NCBI RefSeq assembly: GCF_001507335.1
Contig: NZ_LMAH01000003.1
Location: forward strand, 186,001 to 250,000
Length of the DNA stretch: 64,000 nucleotides
Direction of reading: 5' to 3'
DNA from: Chryseobacterium sp. JAH
Lineage (GTDB): Bacteria; Bacteroidota; Bacteroidia; Flavobacteriales; Weeksellaceae
Part shown: positions 53,137-62,018 of the stretch, one piece after another
Numbering within the stretch: the first letter of the stretch is position 1
Layout of the letters: each line of letters opens with the position of its first letter
The notes under the pieces: generated by a model
Told to the model about the DNA's origin: nothing
Seen by the model: only the letters and a program-made list of their open reading frames with translations
Database searches by the model: none
Program-made: the position numbers and the translations under genes

Positions 53137-53144
53137 CAAAGATA
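53137..53144 (-). promoter_or_regulatory. -7 promoter element of the mre operon
   Basis: The minus strand reads TATCTTTG, 24 nt before the mreB ATG. Confidence 0.5.
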
Positions 53145-53311
53145 TAAATTTAAGACTACTAATGAGTAGCATAGTGAATATAATTTGGTTAAAATTTTAT
53201 TAAAATTTTAATCTTTCATTTATCTTTTCATCTACTGTCTTTTAAATAATTTATTGCTTTTTACGATAATAATCATATACATTATCAGAAAGGCTTTAAT
53301 TAAAAATTCCT

Positions 53312-53319
53312 TAAATTTG
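53312..53319 (+). promoter_or_regulatory. -7 promoter element of hemA
   Basis: TAAATTTG matches TAnnTTTG, 10 nt before the ATG at 53329, giving a very short leader. Confidence 0.5.
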
Positions 53320-53328
53320 CGACTGATT

Positions 53329-54603
53329 ATGATACAGTATTCCAATATACATCAGACGTCAAATTTCGCTGTGCTTTCAGTGAGTTATGAGAAGGCAGAT
53401 GTAGAAACTAGAGGGAAATTTGCATTTTTTGACGAAAACATTAAAAACTTTGTCTCCCAAATTCACGATGAAGATTTAGGAGACGCTTTTGTGGTTTCCA
53501 CCTGCAACAGAACTGAAATTTACACCACTTCCAGCAACTATCTTCTGGTGGCGGAAGAGTACTGTAAAACGATCGGCGTCAACCTTTCTGACTTCTTACC
53601 GTTTGCCAATATTTTAACAAAAGAAGAAGCACTGAACCATCTGTTCAGAGTGGCAGCCGGTTTGGAAAGTCAAATTATCGGTGATTTTGAAATCATTGGA
53701 CAGATAAAAAAGGCTTATGCAAGATTCAAGAGAGAAAGACAAAACTCAAATCCTTACCTCGAACGTTCGATTAACTCGGCGATTCAGATTTCAAAAAGGA
53801 TCAAAAACGAAACGGGAATTTCCAACGGAGCTGCTTCAGTTTCGTATGCGGCAGTTCACTATATTCTAAACAAGCAGAAAAGACTTACCGAGAAAAATAT
53901 TTTACTTTTGGGAGTCGGTGAAATTGGACAAAACACGGTTGAAAATTTAGTAAAACATGTTTACGAGCCCAAAATAAAGATCGCCAACCGTACTCAGGAA
54001 ACTGCAGTGAAAATTTCTGAAAAATATAATATCCCGAATATTGATTATGCTGAATTTGATAAAGAGATAGAAAATACAGATATCCTGATTGTTGCAACCG
54101 GCGCAAAAAAACCTATTATCAACAAGTCTCATTTCCAAAACGGAAGAGAAACCTTAGTGATTGACCTTTCAATTCCGCATAATGTCGATAAAAATGTTTC
54201 CGAACTTGACCATGTCACTTTGGTTGACGTTGATGCACTTTCAAAACAAATTCAGGAAACCATTCAGCAGAGAGAGAAAGAAATTCCAAAAGCCGAAAAA
54301 ATCATCAAAGAAATGACCAGAGACTTTCTTGAATGGGAAAAAAAGAGAAAGCTGGCTCCCAATATCCATCATTTCAAAGCGGTGTTAAAAAACATGGAGC
54401 GCAACGAGATGCATAATTTCTACAGAAAAAATAAGTACATCAATATCAATGACATGGAGCTTTCTGAGAAAATGATTCAGAAAATCACCAACCGTTTTGC
54501 AAAATATATCATTGATAACCCTCTCAAAGCCGAAGAAATTAGTAAATTAATGCACGAAATATTAGTTGAACAACCCAATAACGAATTCAATGAAAAGCAT
54601 TAG
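53329..54603 (+). CDS. hemA: Glutamyl-tRNA reductase
   Basis: A 424-aa NADPH enzyme converting glutamyl-tRNA to glutamate-1-semialdehyde, the first committed step of C5-pathway heme synthesis. The catalytic Cys is C59 in VSTCNRTEIY; GLESQIIGDFEIIGQIKKAY and the Rossmann LLLGVGEIGQ follow, then the C-terminal dimerisation helices. Start at 53329 (homology and promoter) rather than the frame's earliest codon at 53254. It overlaps hemC by 14 nt. Confidence 0.95.
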   Translation: MIQYSNIHQTSNFAVLSVSYEKADVETRGKFAFFDENIKNFVSQIHDEDLGDAFVVSTCNRTEIYTTSSNYLLVAEEYCKTIGVNLSDFLPFANILTKEEALNHLFRVAAGLESQIIGDFEIIGQIKKAYARFKRERQNSNPYLERSINSAIQISKRIKNETGISNGAASVSYAAVHYILNKQKRLTEKNILLLGVGEIGQNTVENLVKHVYEPKIKIANRTQETAVKISEKYNIPNIDYAEFDKEIENTDILIVATGAKKPIINKSHFQNGRETLVIDLSIPHNVDKNVSELDHVTLVDVDALSKQIQETIQQREKEIPKAEKIIKEMTRDFLEWEKKRKLAPNIHHFKAVLKNMERNEMHNFYRKNKYININDMELSEKMIQKITNRFAKYIIDNPLKAEEISKLMHEILVEQPNNEFNEKH

Positions 54604-55498
54604 GATAGGAACCAGAAATTCGGCACTTGCCCTTTGGCAGGCCAGAGAAGTTGCCAGGCACTTACAGAACAACAATTACCTTACAGAGATTACTCCGATT
54701 GTTTCTTCGGGAGACAAGAATCTTAATCAGCCGCTTTATTCTTTAGGAATTACAGGCGTTTTTACAAGAGATCTTGATGTCGCTCTATTAAATGACGAAA
54801 TTGATATAGCCGTACACTCTTTGAAAGATGTACCTACCCAACTTCCTCACAATATCGAAATCATTGCCCACCTTGAAAGAGATTTTCCACAGGATGTTTT
54901 GATCAGAAGAGAATCTGCGAAGGATAAAGAATTTCATGAATTGAAACTGGCGACCAGCAGTTTAAGAAGAAGAGCATTTTGGTTAAAACACTATCCGGAC
55001 ACTCAGTTTTTTGATATCAGAGGAAATATTCAGACGAGATTACAAAAACTGGAAGAACAGGATTTTGATGCAACCATTTTGTCTTTGGCCGGAATCAAAA
55101 GAATGAAAATGGACATCAATTACGAGATGCTACCGGTAATGATTCCTGCAGCTTCACAAGGGGTGATTGCTATTGCAGGACATTCTGACAAGAAAGAAAT
55201 CAACGAAATTCTACAGTCAATCAATCACAAACAAACCCAAATCTGTGTAGAAATGGAAAGAAATTTCCTGAGCACGCTTGAAGGTGGATGTACCGCTCCA
55301 ATTGGTGCCTTTGCTGAAAAAATAGGAAATCAAATCCGTTTCAAAGGAGCGCTTTGTTCCCTTGACGGAAAAAACTACATCGGTATCGACGAAAGTTTCG
55401 AATACAACGAAGAAGAAAATTTCGGTGAAAAATTCGCCAACATTGTATTAGAGAACGGCGGACGAGAATTGATGGCAGAGATTAAAAGTCAGTTATAA
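54590..55498 (+). CDS. hemC: Hydroxymethylbilane synthase (porphobilinogen deaminase)
   Basis: A 302-aa enzyme that polymerises four porphobilinogens on a dipyrromethane cofactor. The cofactor-binding Cys is C234 in EGGCTAPIGA. RIGTRNSALALWQA opens the protein, then DIAVHSLKDVPTQLP and RGNIQTRLQKL. Start at 54590: earlier in-frame codons would extend further into hemA. It overlaps hemA by 14 nt, indicating one operon. Confidence 0.95.
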   Translation: MKSIRIGTRNSALALWQAREVARHLQNNNYLTEITPIVSSGDKNLNQPLYSLGITGVFTRDLDVALLNDEIDIAVHSLKDVPTQLPHNIEIIAHLERDFPQDVLIRRESAKDKEFHELKLATSSLRRRAFWLKHYPDTQFFDIRGNIQTRLQKLEEQDFDATILSLAGIKRMKMDINYEMLPVMIPAASQGVIAIAGHSDKKEINEILQSINHKQTQICVEMERNFLSTLEGGCTAPIGAFAEKIGNQIRFKGALCSLDGKNYIGIDESFEYNEEENFGEKFANIVLENGGRELMAEIKSQL

Positions 55499-55588
55499 GA
55501 TTCAAAAGTAAATTTTAAGTTTAAACTGTGCTTTTTCATTCTTTTACGATTAAGTTACCTATGTTGTTGAGACATTAGTACGGAAGTA

Positions 55589-55662
55589 TCTAAAGATTCA
55601 TTACGAAGTGTGAAGAATTCAGATGAATCTGAATCTTAACATTTCTTTATGTCTAAAGATTC
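55589..55662. repeat. Repeats and palindrome upstream of the DUF1287 gene
   Basis: TCTAAAGATTC occurs at 55589-55599 and 55652-55662. Between them is the inverted repeat ATTCAGAT-GA-ATCTGAAT (55617-55634). The block lies in the 225-nt gap between hemC and the DUF1287 gene, which lacks a good terminator. Confidence 0.45.
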
Positions 55663-55723
55663 TTAATGTTTAAATTAAATTTTTGAACTTTACAAAACTG
55701 TTTTAATCCAAAGTTTTAACTCG

Positions 55724-56305
55724 ATGAAAAAGTACTTTTCGATACTCATTGTTCTGCTTTTTGTTTTTACCGCAAATGCACAAAATCAGTTTGCGCAAAA
55801 ACTTTCCGATGCAGCCTTGGGTCTAACAAGAGACCAAGTTACTTATGACCCTGCTTATTTTACCATCAAATATCCAAACGGAGATGTTCCGGCAGACAAA
55901 GGTGTTTGTACCGATGTTGTGATCAGAGCGTACAGAAAATTGGGGATTGATTTGCAGAAAGAAGTACATGAAGATATGACGAAAAATTTTTCTAAATATC
56001 CTAAAAACTGGGGTTTGAAAAGGCCAGACAAGAACATCGACCACAGAAGAGTTCCTAATCTAAGGGTTTTCTTTGCTAAATTTGGGAAATCGAAATCGAT
56101 TGACAATAATCCTGCACTCTATGCTCCCGGAGACGTTGTCACATGGCTGTTACCCGGAAATCTAACGCACATCGGAATTGTTGTGAATAAAAAATCTGCT
56201 GATGGAAAACGATACTTAATCGTTCACAATATTGGTGGTGGACAAGTTATCGAAGACTGTCTGTTCAAATTTACAATTACCGGACATTATCAATATTCTA
56301 AATAA
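55724..56305 (+). CDS. DUF1287 secreted protein (NlpC/P60-like fold)
   Basis: A 193-aa exported protein; signal peptide MKKYFSILIVLLFVFTANAQ. The DUF1287 core reads LTRDQVTYDPAYFTIKYPNGDVPADKGVCTDVVIRAYRKLGIDLQ in parts, with a likely nucleophile in GVCTD. THIGIVV and LIVHNIGGG supply His residues, like a papain-type cysteine hydrolase. Family function is unproven. Its TAA shares its last A with the ATG of the amidase that follows, so the two are translationally coupled. Confidence 0.88.
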   Translation: MKKYFSILIVLLFVFTANAQNQFAQKLSDAALGLTRDQVTYDPAYFTIKYPNGDVPADKGVCTDVVIRAYRKLGIDLQKEVHEDMTKNFSKYPKNWGLKRPDKNIDHRRVPNLRVFFAKFGKSKSIDNNPALYAPGDVVTWLLPGNLTHIGIVVNKKSADGKRYLIVHNIGGGQVIEDCLFKFTITGHYQYSK

Positions 56306-56973
56306 TGGTCATGAAGCAGCTGGTTTGTACTCTATTTTTATTGATTTTAAATTTTTCTTCTGCACAGAAAAGTGAATTCAAGGTGATTGATAAACCGATT
56401 AATTATTCTGCGGAAAGAATTCAACTCAGCTTAGAATATTTAAAAGAACATCACGGACTGACGCAAAAAACGCCAACAATTGTTCCGAAAATGATTGTTC
56501 TGCATTATACAGCAGGTGGAACGGTGGAAAGCAATCATCAATACTTCAATAAAACCCATCTTGAAAGCGCAAGAAATACTTTAAAAAAACAAAGTACACT
56601 CAACGTTTCTTCCCAATACATTGTCGACCGAGACGGAACAATTTATCAGCTGATGGAACCGAATATGTTTGCCAGGCACACCATTGGATTGAATTACTGC
56701 GCCATAGGCATCGAAAATATAGGAAGCAAAAAACAGCCGCTCACAGAAAAACAGGTTGCGGCAAACGCACATCTAATAAGATATTTAACTCAAAAATATA
56801 AAATCGAGTATTTAATCGGTCATTCGGAGTACGGAGTTTTCAGAAATTCTAAACTTTGGAAGGAGTCTGACCTGAAATATTTCACCGGAAAAGAAGATCC
56901 CGGCAAAGATTTTATGAGCAAAGTGAGAATTCAGGTCGCTGATTTAAAATTAAAAAATCAACCAAGTAATTAA
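56305..56973 (+). CDS. N-acetylmuramoyl-L-alanine amidase (Amidase_2 family), secreted
   Basis: A 222-aa exported zinc amidase cutting the bond between MurNAc and the stem peptide. Signal peptide MKQLVCTLFLLILNFSSAQ; the start may be the ATG at 56305 or at 56311. Zinc and catalytic residues lie in MIVLHYTAGG, FARHTIGLNYCAIGIENIG and the C-terminal GKEDPGKDF. The first two residues of the frame are from the TAATG overlap with DUF1287. Lies between hemC and hemD. Confidence 0.9.
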   Translation: MVMKQLVCTLFLLILNFSSAQKSEFKVIDKPINYSAERIQLSLEYLKEHHGLTQKTPTIVPKMIVLHYTAGGTVESNHQYFNKTHLESARNTLKKQSTLNVSSQYIVDRDGTIYQLMEPNMFARHTIGLNYCAIGIENIGSKKQPLTEKQVAANAHLIRYLTQKYKIEYLIGHSEYGVFRNSKLWKESDLKYFTGKEDPGKDFMSKVRIQVADLKLKNQPSN

Positions 56974-57041
56974 TCTGTTTTTTAAAACTGCGTAAACTTC
57001 GCATTAAAAATTAATTCTTGTTTAAATGTAAGATTTAAAAA

Positions 57042-57722
57042 ATGAACATTCTATTGACCAAAAATATAGATTCAGATTTGCTTTCCAACGAATTGGGAAA
57101 TGATATTTCGACTGAATGTGTTGAGGTCATTACAATAGAAAATCTACAGGTAGAAGCATTTGATTTAAAAAATTATTCCCTGATTTTCACAAGTTTAAAT
57201 GGTGTAAAATCTTTTTTCAATAATGGTTTTAAACCCAATGAAGATTTCACATCAAGAAACTACAACAAAATCTACTGTGTCGGTGAGAAAACCAAAAGAG
57301 AACTTCGGAAAAACGGTTTTGGAAGCTTTAAAGTTTTAAAAAACGCCGAAATGCTTTCAAAATTCATCATCGACAATTGTGTTCACGAAAAATTCATTCA
57401 CTTCTGTGGAAATCTGGCGATTGATGTTTTAGATAAAGAACTTCCGCTTCAAAATATAAGCTACAAAAAAGTTACGGTTTACAACACAGAAGAGCTGAAT
57501 CCTGTAATACCTGAAAAATATCATGCAATAGTTTTTTTTAGCCCAAGCGGAGTTCGTAGTTTTGCGAAAAATAATTCTTTGGAAAATTCACTTCTCTTTT
57601 CAATAGGAGAAACTACTTCAAAAGAGTTAAGAAAACATACAAAAGCTGAGATTTTCACAAGTAAAAAAAATACTTTATCAAACCTGCTGTTGGTAATCAA
57701 AGATACCTTAAAGAATAATTAA
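57042..57722 (+). CDS. hemD: Uroporphyrinogen-III synthase
   Basis: A 226-aa enzyme that closes hydroxymethylbilane with inversion of ring D. The family is poorly conserved; recognition rests on two-lobed layout, ILLTKNIDSD at the start, TSLNGVKSFFNNG, CVGEKTKRELRKNGFG, VTVYNTEELNP and FFSPSGVRSFAKN, and on position directly before hemE. No membrane segments. 15 nt to the next frame, so cotranscribed with hemE. Confidence 0.88.
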   Translation: MNILLTKNIDSDLLSNELGNDISTECVEVITIENLQVEAFDLKNYSLIFTSLNGVKSFFNNGFKPNEDFTSRNYNKIYCVGEKTKRELRKNGFGSFKVLKNAEMLSKFIIDNCVHEKFIHFCGNLAIDVLDKELPLQNISYKKVTVYNTEELNPVIPEKYHAIVFFSPSGVRSFAKNNSLENSLLFSIGETTSKELRKHTKAEIFTSKKNTLSNLLLVIKDTLKNN

Positions 57723-57767
57723 TTCCAATGCTATCAAGTGAAAGCCAACAACGTTCAACTAAAAGAT

Positions 57768-58799
57768 ATGATTAAAAACGACCTATATTTAAAAGCGCTT
57801 CGTGGCGAAACTGTAGAAAGACCACCGGTTTGGATGATGAGACAAGCTGGAAGATATTTACCGGAATTCATTGCGCTGCGTGACAAATACGACTTTTTCA
57901 CAAGATGCCAAACTCCGGAACTGGCTTCTGAAATCACCGTTCAGCCCATCAGAAGATATCCTTTGGATGCTGCGATTTTATTTTCAGACATTTTGGTGGT
58001 TCCTCAAGCGATGGGAATTGATTTTAAAATGAAAGAAAACGTCGGTCCGTGGCTGGATAATCCTATCAGAACGATGGAAGATGTGCAGAATGTAATCGTT
58101 CCGGATGTGAATGACACTTTGGGTTACGTTTTTGATGCAATCGAATTGACTTTAATTAAATTAGACAACGAAATTCCATTAATTGGTTTTGCAGGTTCGC
58201 CTTGGACGCTTCTTTGCTACTGCGTGGAAGGAAAAGGAAGTAAGGCTTTTGATATCGCGAAATCTTTCTGTTTCCAGCAGCCGGAAGCTGCGCATTTGTT
58301 GCTTCAAAAAATTACCGACACTACAATTGCTTATTTAAAAAGAAAAGTAGAAAAAGGTGTTTCTGCGGTTCAGGTTTTCGATTCTTGGGGTGGAATGCTT
58401 TCTCCACAAGATTATCAGGAATTCTCTTGGCAATACATTAGTCAGATTGTTGAAGCTTTGGCTCCGTTGACGCACGTTGTCGTGTTCGGAAAAGGATGCT
58501 GGTTTGCATTGGAAGATATGACGATGGCGCCGGTTTCTGCTTTGGGTGTAGACTGGACGATCAAGCCGGAATTGGCAAGAACATTAACGAATCATACCAT
58601 GACTTTGCAAGGAAATTTTGATCCTGCAAGATTACACTCAACTCCTGAAACCATTAAAAAAATGGTGAACGAAATGATTAACCGTTTCGGGAAAGACCGA
58701 TATATCGCGAATTTAGGTCACGGGATTCTACCAAATATTCCTTTGGAAAATGCGGAAGCGTTTATCAGGGCAGTGGTAGACTGGAAACCAAATAATTAA
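57768..58799 (+). CDS. hemE: Uroporphyrinogen decarboxylase
   Basis: A 343-aa enzyme converting uroporphyrinogen III to coproporphyrinogen III. Signatures: [34 protein letters not shown] with the key Asp, [32 protein letters not shown] and [18 protein letters not shown]. Start at 57768 (ATG) rather than the GTG at 57738, by family alignment. Full length. Confidence 0.95.
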   Translation: MIKNDLYLKALRGETVERPPVWMMRQAGRYLPEFIALRDKYDFFTRCQTPELASEITVQPIRRYPLDAAILFSDILVVPQAMGIDFKMKENVGPWLDNPIRTMEDVQNVIVPDVNDTLGYVFDAIELTLIKLDNEIPLIGFAGSPWTLLCYCVEGKGSKAFDIAKSFCFQQPEAAHLLLQKITDTTIAYLKRKVEKGVSAVQVFDSWGGMLSPQDYQEFSWQYISQIVEALAPLTHVVVFGKGCWFALEDMTMAPVSALGVDWTIKPELARTLTNHTMTLQGNFDPARLHSTPETIKKMVNEMINRFGKDRYIANLGHGILPNIPLENAEAFIRAVVDWKPNN

Positions 58800-58810
58800 T
58801 GTAATAAATC

Positions 58811-58840
58811 TCCCGCAGATTTCACAGAGTAACACAGATT
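58811..58840. repeat. Dispersed CAGATT-type repeat copy
   Basis: TCCCGCAGATTTCACAGA-GTAACACAGATT, similar to the copies at 17790-17850, 40212-40283 and 41017-41050. Confidence 0.45.
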
Positions 58841-58861
58841 TAGCTAAAAGCCATAAAAATA

Positions 58862-58900
58862 AATCCCTTTCAACAAACAGCTGAAAGGGATTTTTATTTT
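58862..58900. terminator. Bidirectional terminator between hemE and sufS
   Basis: Stem AATCCCTTTCA/TGAAAGGGATT followed by T-rich tail, between convergent genes. Confidence 0.85.
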
Positions 58901-58916
58901 AATTTAATCTGAAGAA

Positions 58917-60137
58917 TTACGCCAGCATTCTATGTGCTTTTTTTACACCTTCTACCAAGAGATCAATTTCCTCAAAAGTATTATACACTGCAAAACTTGC
59001 TCTTACGGTTCCTGCAATATCGAAGAAATCCATAATCGGTTGGGTACAGTGATGGCCGGTTCGTACGGCAACCCCCATTTTATCGAGAATCATTCCGACA
59101 TCTGAAGAAATTCCCATTCCAATAAGATTAAACGAAACAACTCCGGTTCTATTGGCATTCTCACCATACACTTTCAAGCCTTCAATTTCCAACAGATTTT
59201 TTTGTGCATATTCAAGCAATGCATTTTCATGATTCTGAATATTTTCGTGGCCGACCTTATTGATGAAATCTACAGCTGCACCTAAAGCGATATTTCCGCC
59301 TACGTTTGGAGTTCCTGCTTCATATTTAAAAGGTAAGCCCGCATACGTAGTCTGATCAAAAGAACAAACTGCAATCATCTCTCCTCCTCCGTGGAATGGT
59401 GGTAAATCTTCTAAAACCTCTTGTTTTCCGTACAGAATACCGGTTCCCATTGGAGCGTACATTTTGTGCCCGGAAAAGACAAAGAAATCGCAATCTAAAG
59501 CCTGAACATCAATTTTAAAATGCGGCGCAGACTGCGCACCATCAATAACAATATAAGCATTAGAGCTGGCTCTTGTTTTTTTAATGATCTCTTCAATTGG
59601 ATTAACAATTCCCAAAGCATTGGAAACTTGATTTACAGAAACTACTTTTGTTTTTTCACTTAGAAACTGATCTAAATAATCCAACTGCAGAATTCCGTTT
59701 TCATCGATTGGGATCACACGAAGTTTAGCTCCTGTTCTTTCGCAAAGCAGCTGCCACGGAACGATATTCGAGTGATGCTCCAGGTAAGAGATAATAATCT
59801 CATCGTCTTTCTTTAATTTTGAAGTTAAAATATAGGAGATCAGATTGATACCTTCTGTTGTTCCTTTTGTAAAGATCACTTCAAAATCATTTTTAGCATT
59901 AATGAATTTCTGAATTTTTCTTCTTGAAAGTTCCATTTCCTCAGTTGCTAACTGGCTTAAAGTATGAATTCCTCGATGCACATTCGCATTAAGCTCTGTA
60001 TAATATTGATTCCAAACCTCAAGAACTGAGTTGGGCTTCTGAGATGTTGCTGCATTATCTAAGTAAACCAATGGTTTACCGTTCACCTGCTGGTTTAATA
60101 TAGAAAACTGACTTCTTATTTCTTGAATGTCAAACAT
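58917..60137 (-). CDS. sufS: Cysteine desulfurase SufS
   Basis: A 406-aa PLP enzyme releasing sulfur from cysteine for Fe-S cluster assembly. Group II desulfurase features: YLDNAATSQKP near the start, ELNANVHRGIHTLSQLAT, the PLP lysine in FVFSGHKMYAPMGTGILYG, and the catalytic Cys in VRTGHHCTQPIM. No SUF partner genes are visible in this window on this strand (they would lie upstream in the minus direction, toward 60.1 kb, where rplY and prs are). So it appears detached from a suf operon here. Confidence 0.94.
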   Translation of the reverse strand: MFDIQEIRSQFSILNQQVNGKPLVYLDNAATSQKPNSVLEVWNQYYTELNANVHRGIHTLSQLATEEMELSRRKIQKFINAKNDFEVIFTKGTTEGINLISYILTSKLKKDDEIIISYLEHHSNIVPWQLLCERTGAKLRVIPIDENGILQLDYLDQFLSEKTKVVSVNQVSNALGIVNPIEEIIKKTRASSNAYIVIDGAQSAPHFKIDVQALDCDFFVFSGHKMYAPMGTGILYGKQEVLEDLPPFHGGGEMIAVCSFDQTTYAGLPFKYEAGTPNVGGNIALGAAVDFINKVGHENIQNHENALLEYAQKNLLEIEGLKVYGENANRTGVVSFNLIGMGISSDVGMILDKMGVAVRTGHHCTQPIMDFFDIAGTVRASFAVYNTFEEIDLLVEGVKKAHRMLA

Positions 60138-60245
60138 TTATTATATTTTTTATTATTAAACGTTCTTAATTTAGAACAGGTCAAATTTACGACATTTTAT
60201 CCAAAAGTCTGCCAGATTAATAGAGTGATAGATTTCATCCTGAAA

Positions 60246-60278
60246 CAAAAAAAACCTGCCAAAAAAATGACAGGTTAA
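60246..60278 (-). terminator. Terminator after rplY
   Basis: Stem AACCTG/CAGGTT with a T-rich tail on the minus strand. Confidence 0.75.
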
Positions 60279-60300
60279 TGTATTTAGGATAAGAAAAATC

Positions 60301-60939
60301 TTACTCTGCTGCTGCTTCTTCAGTTGCAGGAGCTTCTCCTTCAGTTGTAACTTCTTCTTCATCGTCATCATCTGCCATAGCACCTCCTTTAGCTGCATTT
60401 CTAGACATTTTAACAGCTACTACCACTGCATTATCTGGATGCACGAAAGAATACCCTTCAGCTTTGATAGTTCCAACATAAAGTTTGTTACCAATTTTAA
60501 GAGAAGTAATATCAACTACGATCTCGTCTGGTAAGTTTGCAGGAATAGCTTTTACTCTCAATTTTCTGAAAGACTGACGTAAAACACCACCAGCTACAAC
60601 ACCTTTAGAACGACCTGTTAATCTTACAGGAACTTCCATAATTACCGGCTTATCGTCAGATAATCTGTAGAAATCTGCATGAATAATTTTGTCTGTGATT
60701 GGGTGGAACTGAATATCCTGAAGAACTGCAGGAATTACCTGTCCGTCAACTTCAATAGATACCGTGTGTGCTTCAGGAGTATACACTAAACCTTTGAACG
60801 CTTTCTCCAATGCAGAGAAGTTCAATGGCTCGCCACCTCCGTAAACAACACAAGGAACTAATTCAGCATCACGTAAAGCTTTTGTCGACTTTTTGCCCAC
60901 GCTTTCTCTTTTTGTACCTTGAATTGTAATAGATTTCAT
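60301..60939 (-). CDS. rplY: 50S ribosomal protein L25 / general stress protein Ctc
   Basis: A 212-aa bL25 of the long CTC/TL5 type, which binds 5S rRNA. The N-terminal L25 domain ([46 protein letters not shown]) is followed by the beta-barrel C-domain ([18 protein letters not shown]). The tail is acidic and low-complexity ([15 protein letters not shown]...). It follows prs by 55 nt, the usual prs-rplY pairing. Confidence 0.95.
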   Translation of the reverse strand: MKSITIQGTKRESVGKKSTKALRDAELVPCVVYGGGEPLNFSALEKAFKGLVYTPEAHTVSIEVDGQVIPAVLQDIQFHPITDKIIHADFYRLSDDKPVIMEVPVRLTGRSKGVVAGGVLRQSFRKLRVKAIPANLPDEIVVDITSLKIGNKLYVGTIKAEGYSFVHPDNAVVVAVKMSRNAAKGGAMADDDDEEEVTTEGEAPATEEAAAE

Positions 60940-60994
60940 TTATAAAAATTTAAAAAATTGTTTTGTTTTTAATTCGCAACCGTTTAATTATCAA

Positions 60995-61933
60995 TTAGAT
61001 AACAAACTTACTGCTAATTGATTGATGCTCGTGCACCATCTTCATAACATCAGCAAATAATGGGGCGCAAGATAGCACTTTTATTTTAGATGACAAATTA
61101 GTTTTCACAGGAATTGAGTCAGTTACAATCACTTCCAATAATTGAGAGTTCTCAATATTCTCATAAGCCTTTCCTGAAAGCACTCCGTGAGTCGCCATTG
61201 CTCTTACAGATTTTGCTCCTTTTTCCATTAAGATCCCGGCAGCTTTACAAAGTGTTCCGGCGGTATCAATCATATCATCAATAAGGATTACATTTTTACC
61301 TTCCACATCCCCGATCAGGAACATTTCTTCGATTACGTTTGCTTTTTTTCTTTCTTTGTAAGCAATTACCACGTCTGCTCCTAAGTGACCTGCGTAGTTT
61401 TTCGCTCTCTTAGCTCCACCCATATCCGGAGACGCGATGGTCAAATTATCAAGATTCATGTCTCTGATGTAATCTACAAATATGGTAGATGCATACAGGT
61501 GATCAACAGGAATTTCAAAGAATCCTTGAATTTGGTCTGCGTGCAGATCCATCGTCATGATTCTAGTTGCTCCGGCAGCAGTTAAAAGATTTGCGACCAA
61601 TTTAGCTCCGATAGGTGCTCTTGGCTTGTCTTTTCTGTCTTGTCTTGCCAACCCGAAATATGGAAGTACTACAGTGATGCTCTTTGCAGAAGCTCTCTTT
61701 GCTGCATCAATCATTAAAAGAAGTTCTAAAAGATTGTCTGCCGGCGGAAATGTAGAAGCAATTAGGAAAACCCTTCCTCCTCGCACAGATTCGTCTAGCA
61801 CAGGCTCAAATTCACCATCGCTGAATTCCTGAATGATGATTTTCCCTAATTCTTTCCCATAATGATGGGCAATTTTTTCTGCTAGCTCCTTACTAGTTCT
61901 TGTCGAAAATAGATAACTTTGTTGCTCGGCCAT
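60995..61933 (-). CDS. prs: Ribose-phosphate pyrophosphokinase
   Basis: A 312-aa PRPP synthase. Motifs: FSDGEFEPVLDESVRGGRVFLI, the catalytic flexible loop QDRKDKPRAPIGAKL, the PRPP-binding VILIDDMIDTAGTLCKAA and the DLHADQIQGFF motif. It supplies PRPP for purine, pyrimidine, His and NAD synthesis. First gene of the prs-rplY unit, with a -7 box at 61956-61963. Confidence 0.96.
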   Translation of the reverse strand: MAEQQSYLFSTRTSKELAEKIAHHYGKELGKIIIQEFSDGEFEPVLDESVRGGRVFLIASTFPPADNLLELLLMIDAAKRASAKSITVVLPYFGLARQDRKDKPRAPIGAKLVANLLTAAGATRIMTMDLHADQIQGFFEIPVDHLYASTIFVDYIRDMNLDNLTIASPDMGGAKRAKNYAGHLGADVVIAYKERKKANVIEEMFLIGDVEGKNVILIDDMIDTAGTLCKAAGILMEKGAKSVRAMATHGVLSGKAYENIENSQLLEVIVTDSIPVKTNLSSKIKVLSCAPLFADVMKMVHEHQSISSKFVI

Positions 61934-61955
61934 TTTTACTTTTTAAAAGATTTTG

Positions 61956-61963
61956 CAAATTTA
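61956..61963 (-). promoter_or_regulatory. -7 promoter element of prs-rplY
   Basis: The minus strand reads TAAATTTG, 23 nt before the prs ATG. It abuts the terminator of the upstream gene. Confidence 0.5.
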
Positions 61964-61995
61964 AAAAAAAACCACAAGAATTACTCTTGTGGTTT
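61963..61995 (-). terminator. Terminator after the GDSL lipoprotein gene
   Basis: Stem AAACCACAAGA-ATTAC-TCTTGTGGTTT; the A-run 61963-61971 is a U-tract on the minus strand. Confidence 0.85.
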
Positions 61996-62018
61996 CTATT
62001 TTTTATTTTTCTAAATAA

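Noticed and set aside
60171..60398. 75-codon frame after rplY on the minus strand
   Set aside because: It overlaps the rplY C-terminal codons and terminator in another frame, and its N-terminal sequence is Lys/Gln low-complexity from the acidic tail of rplY.
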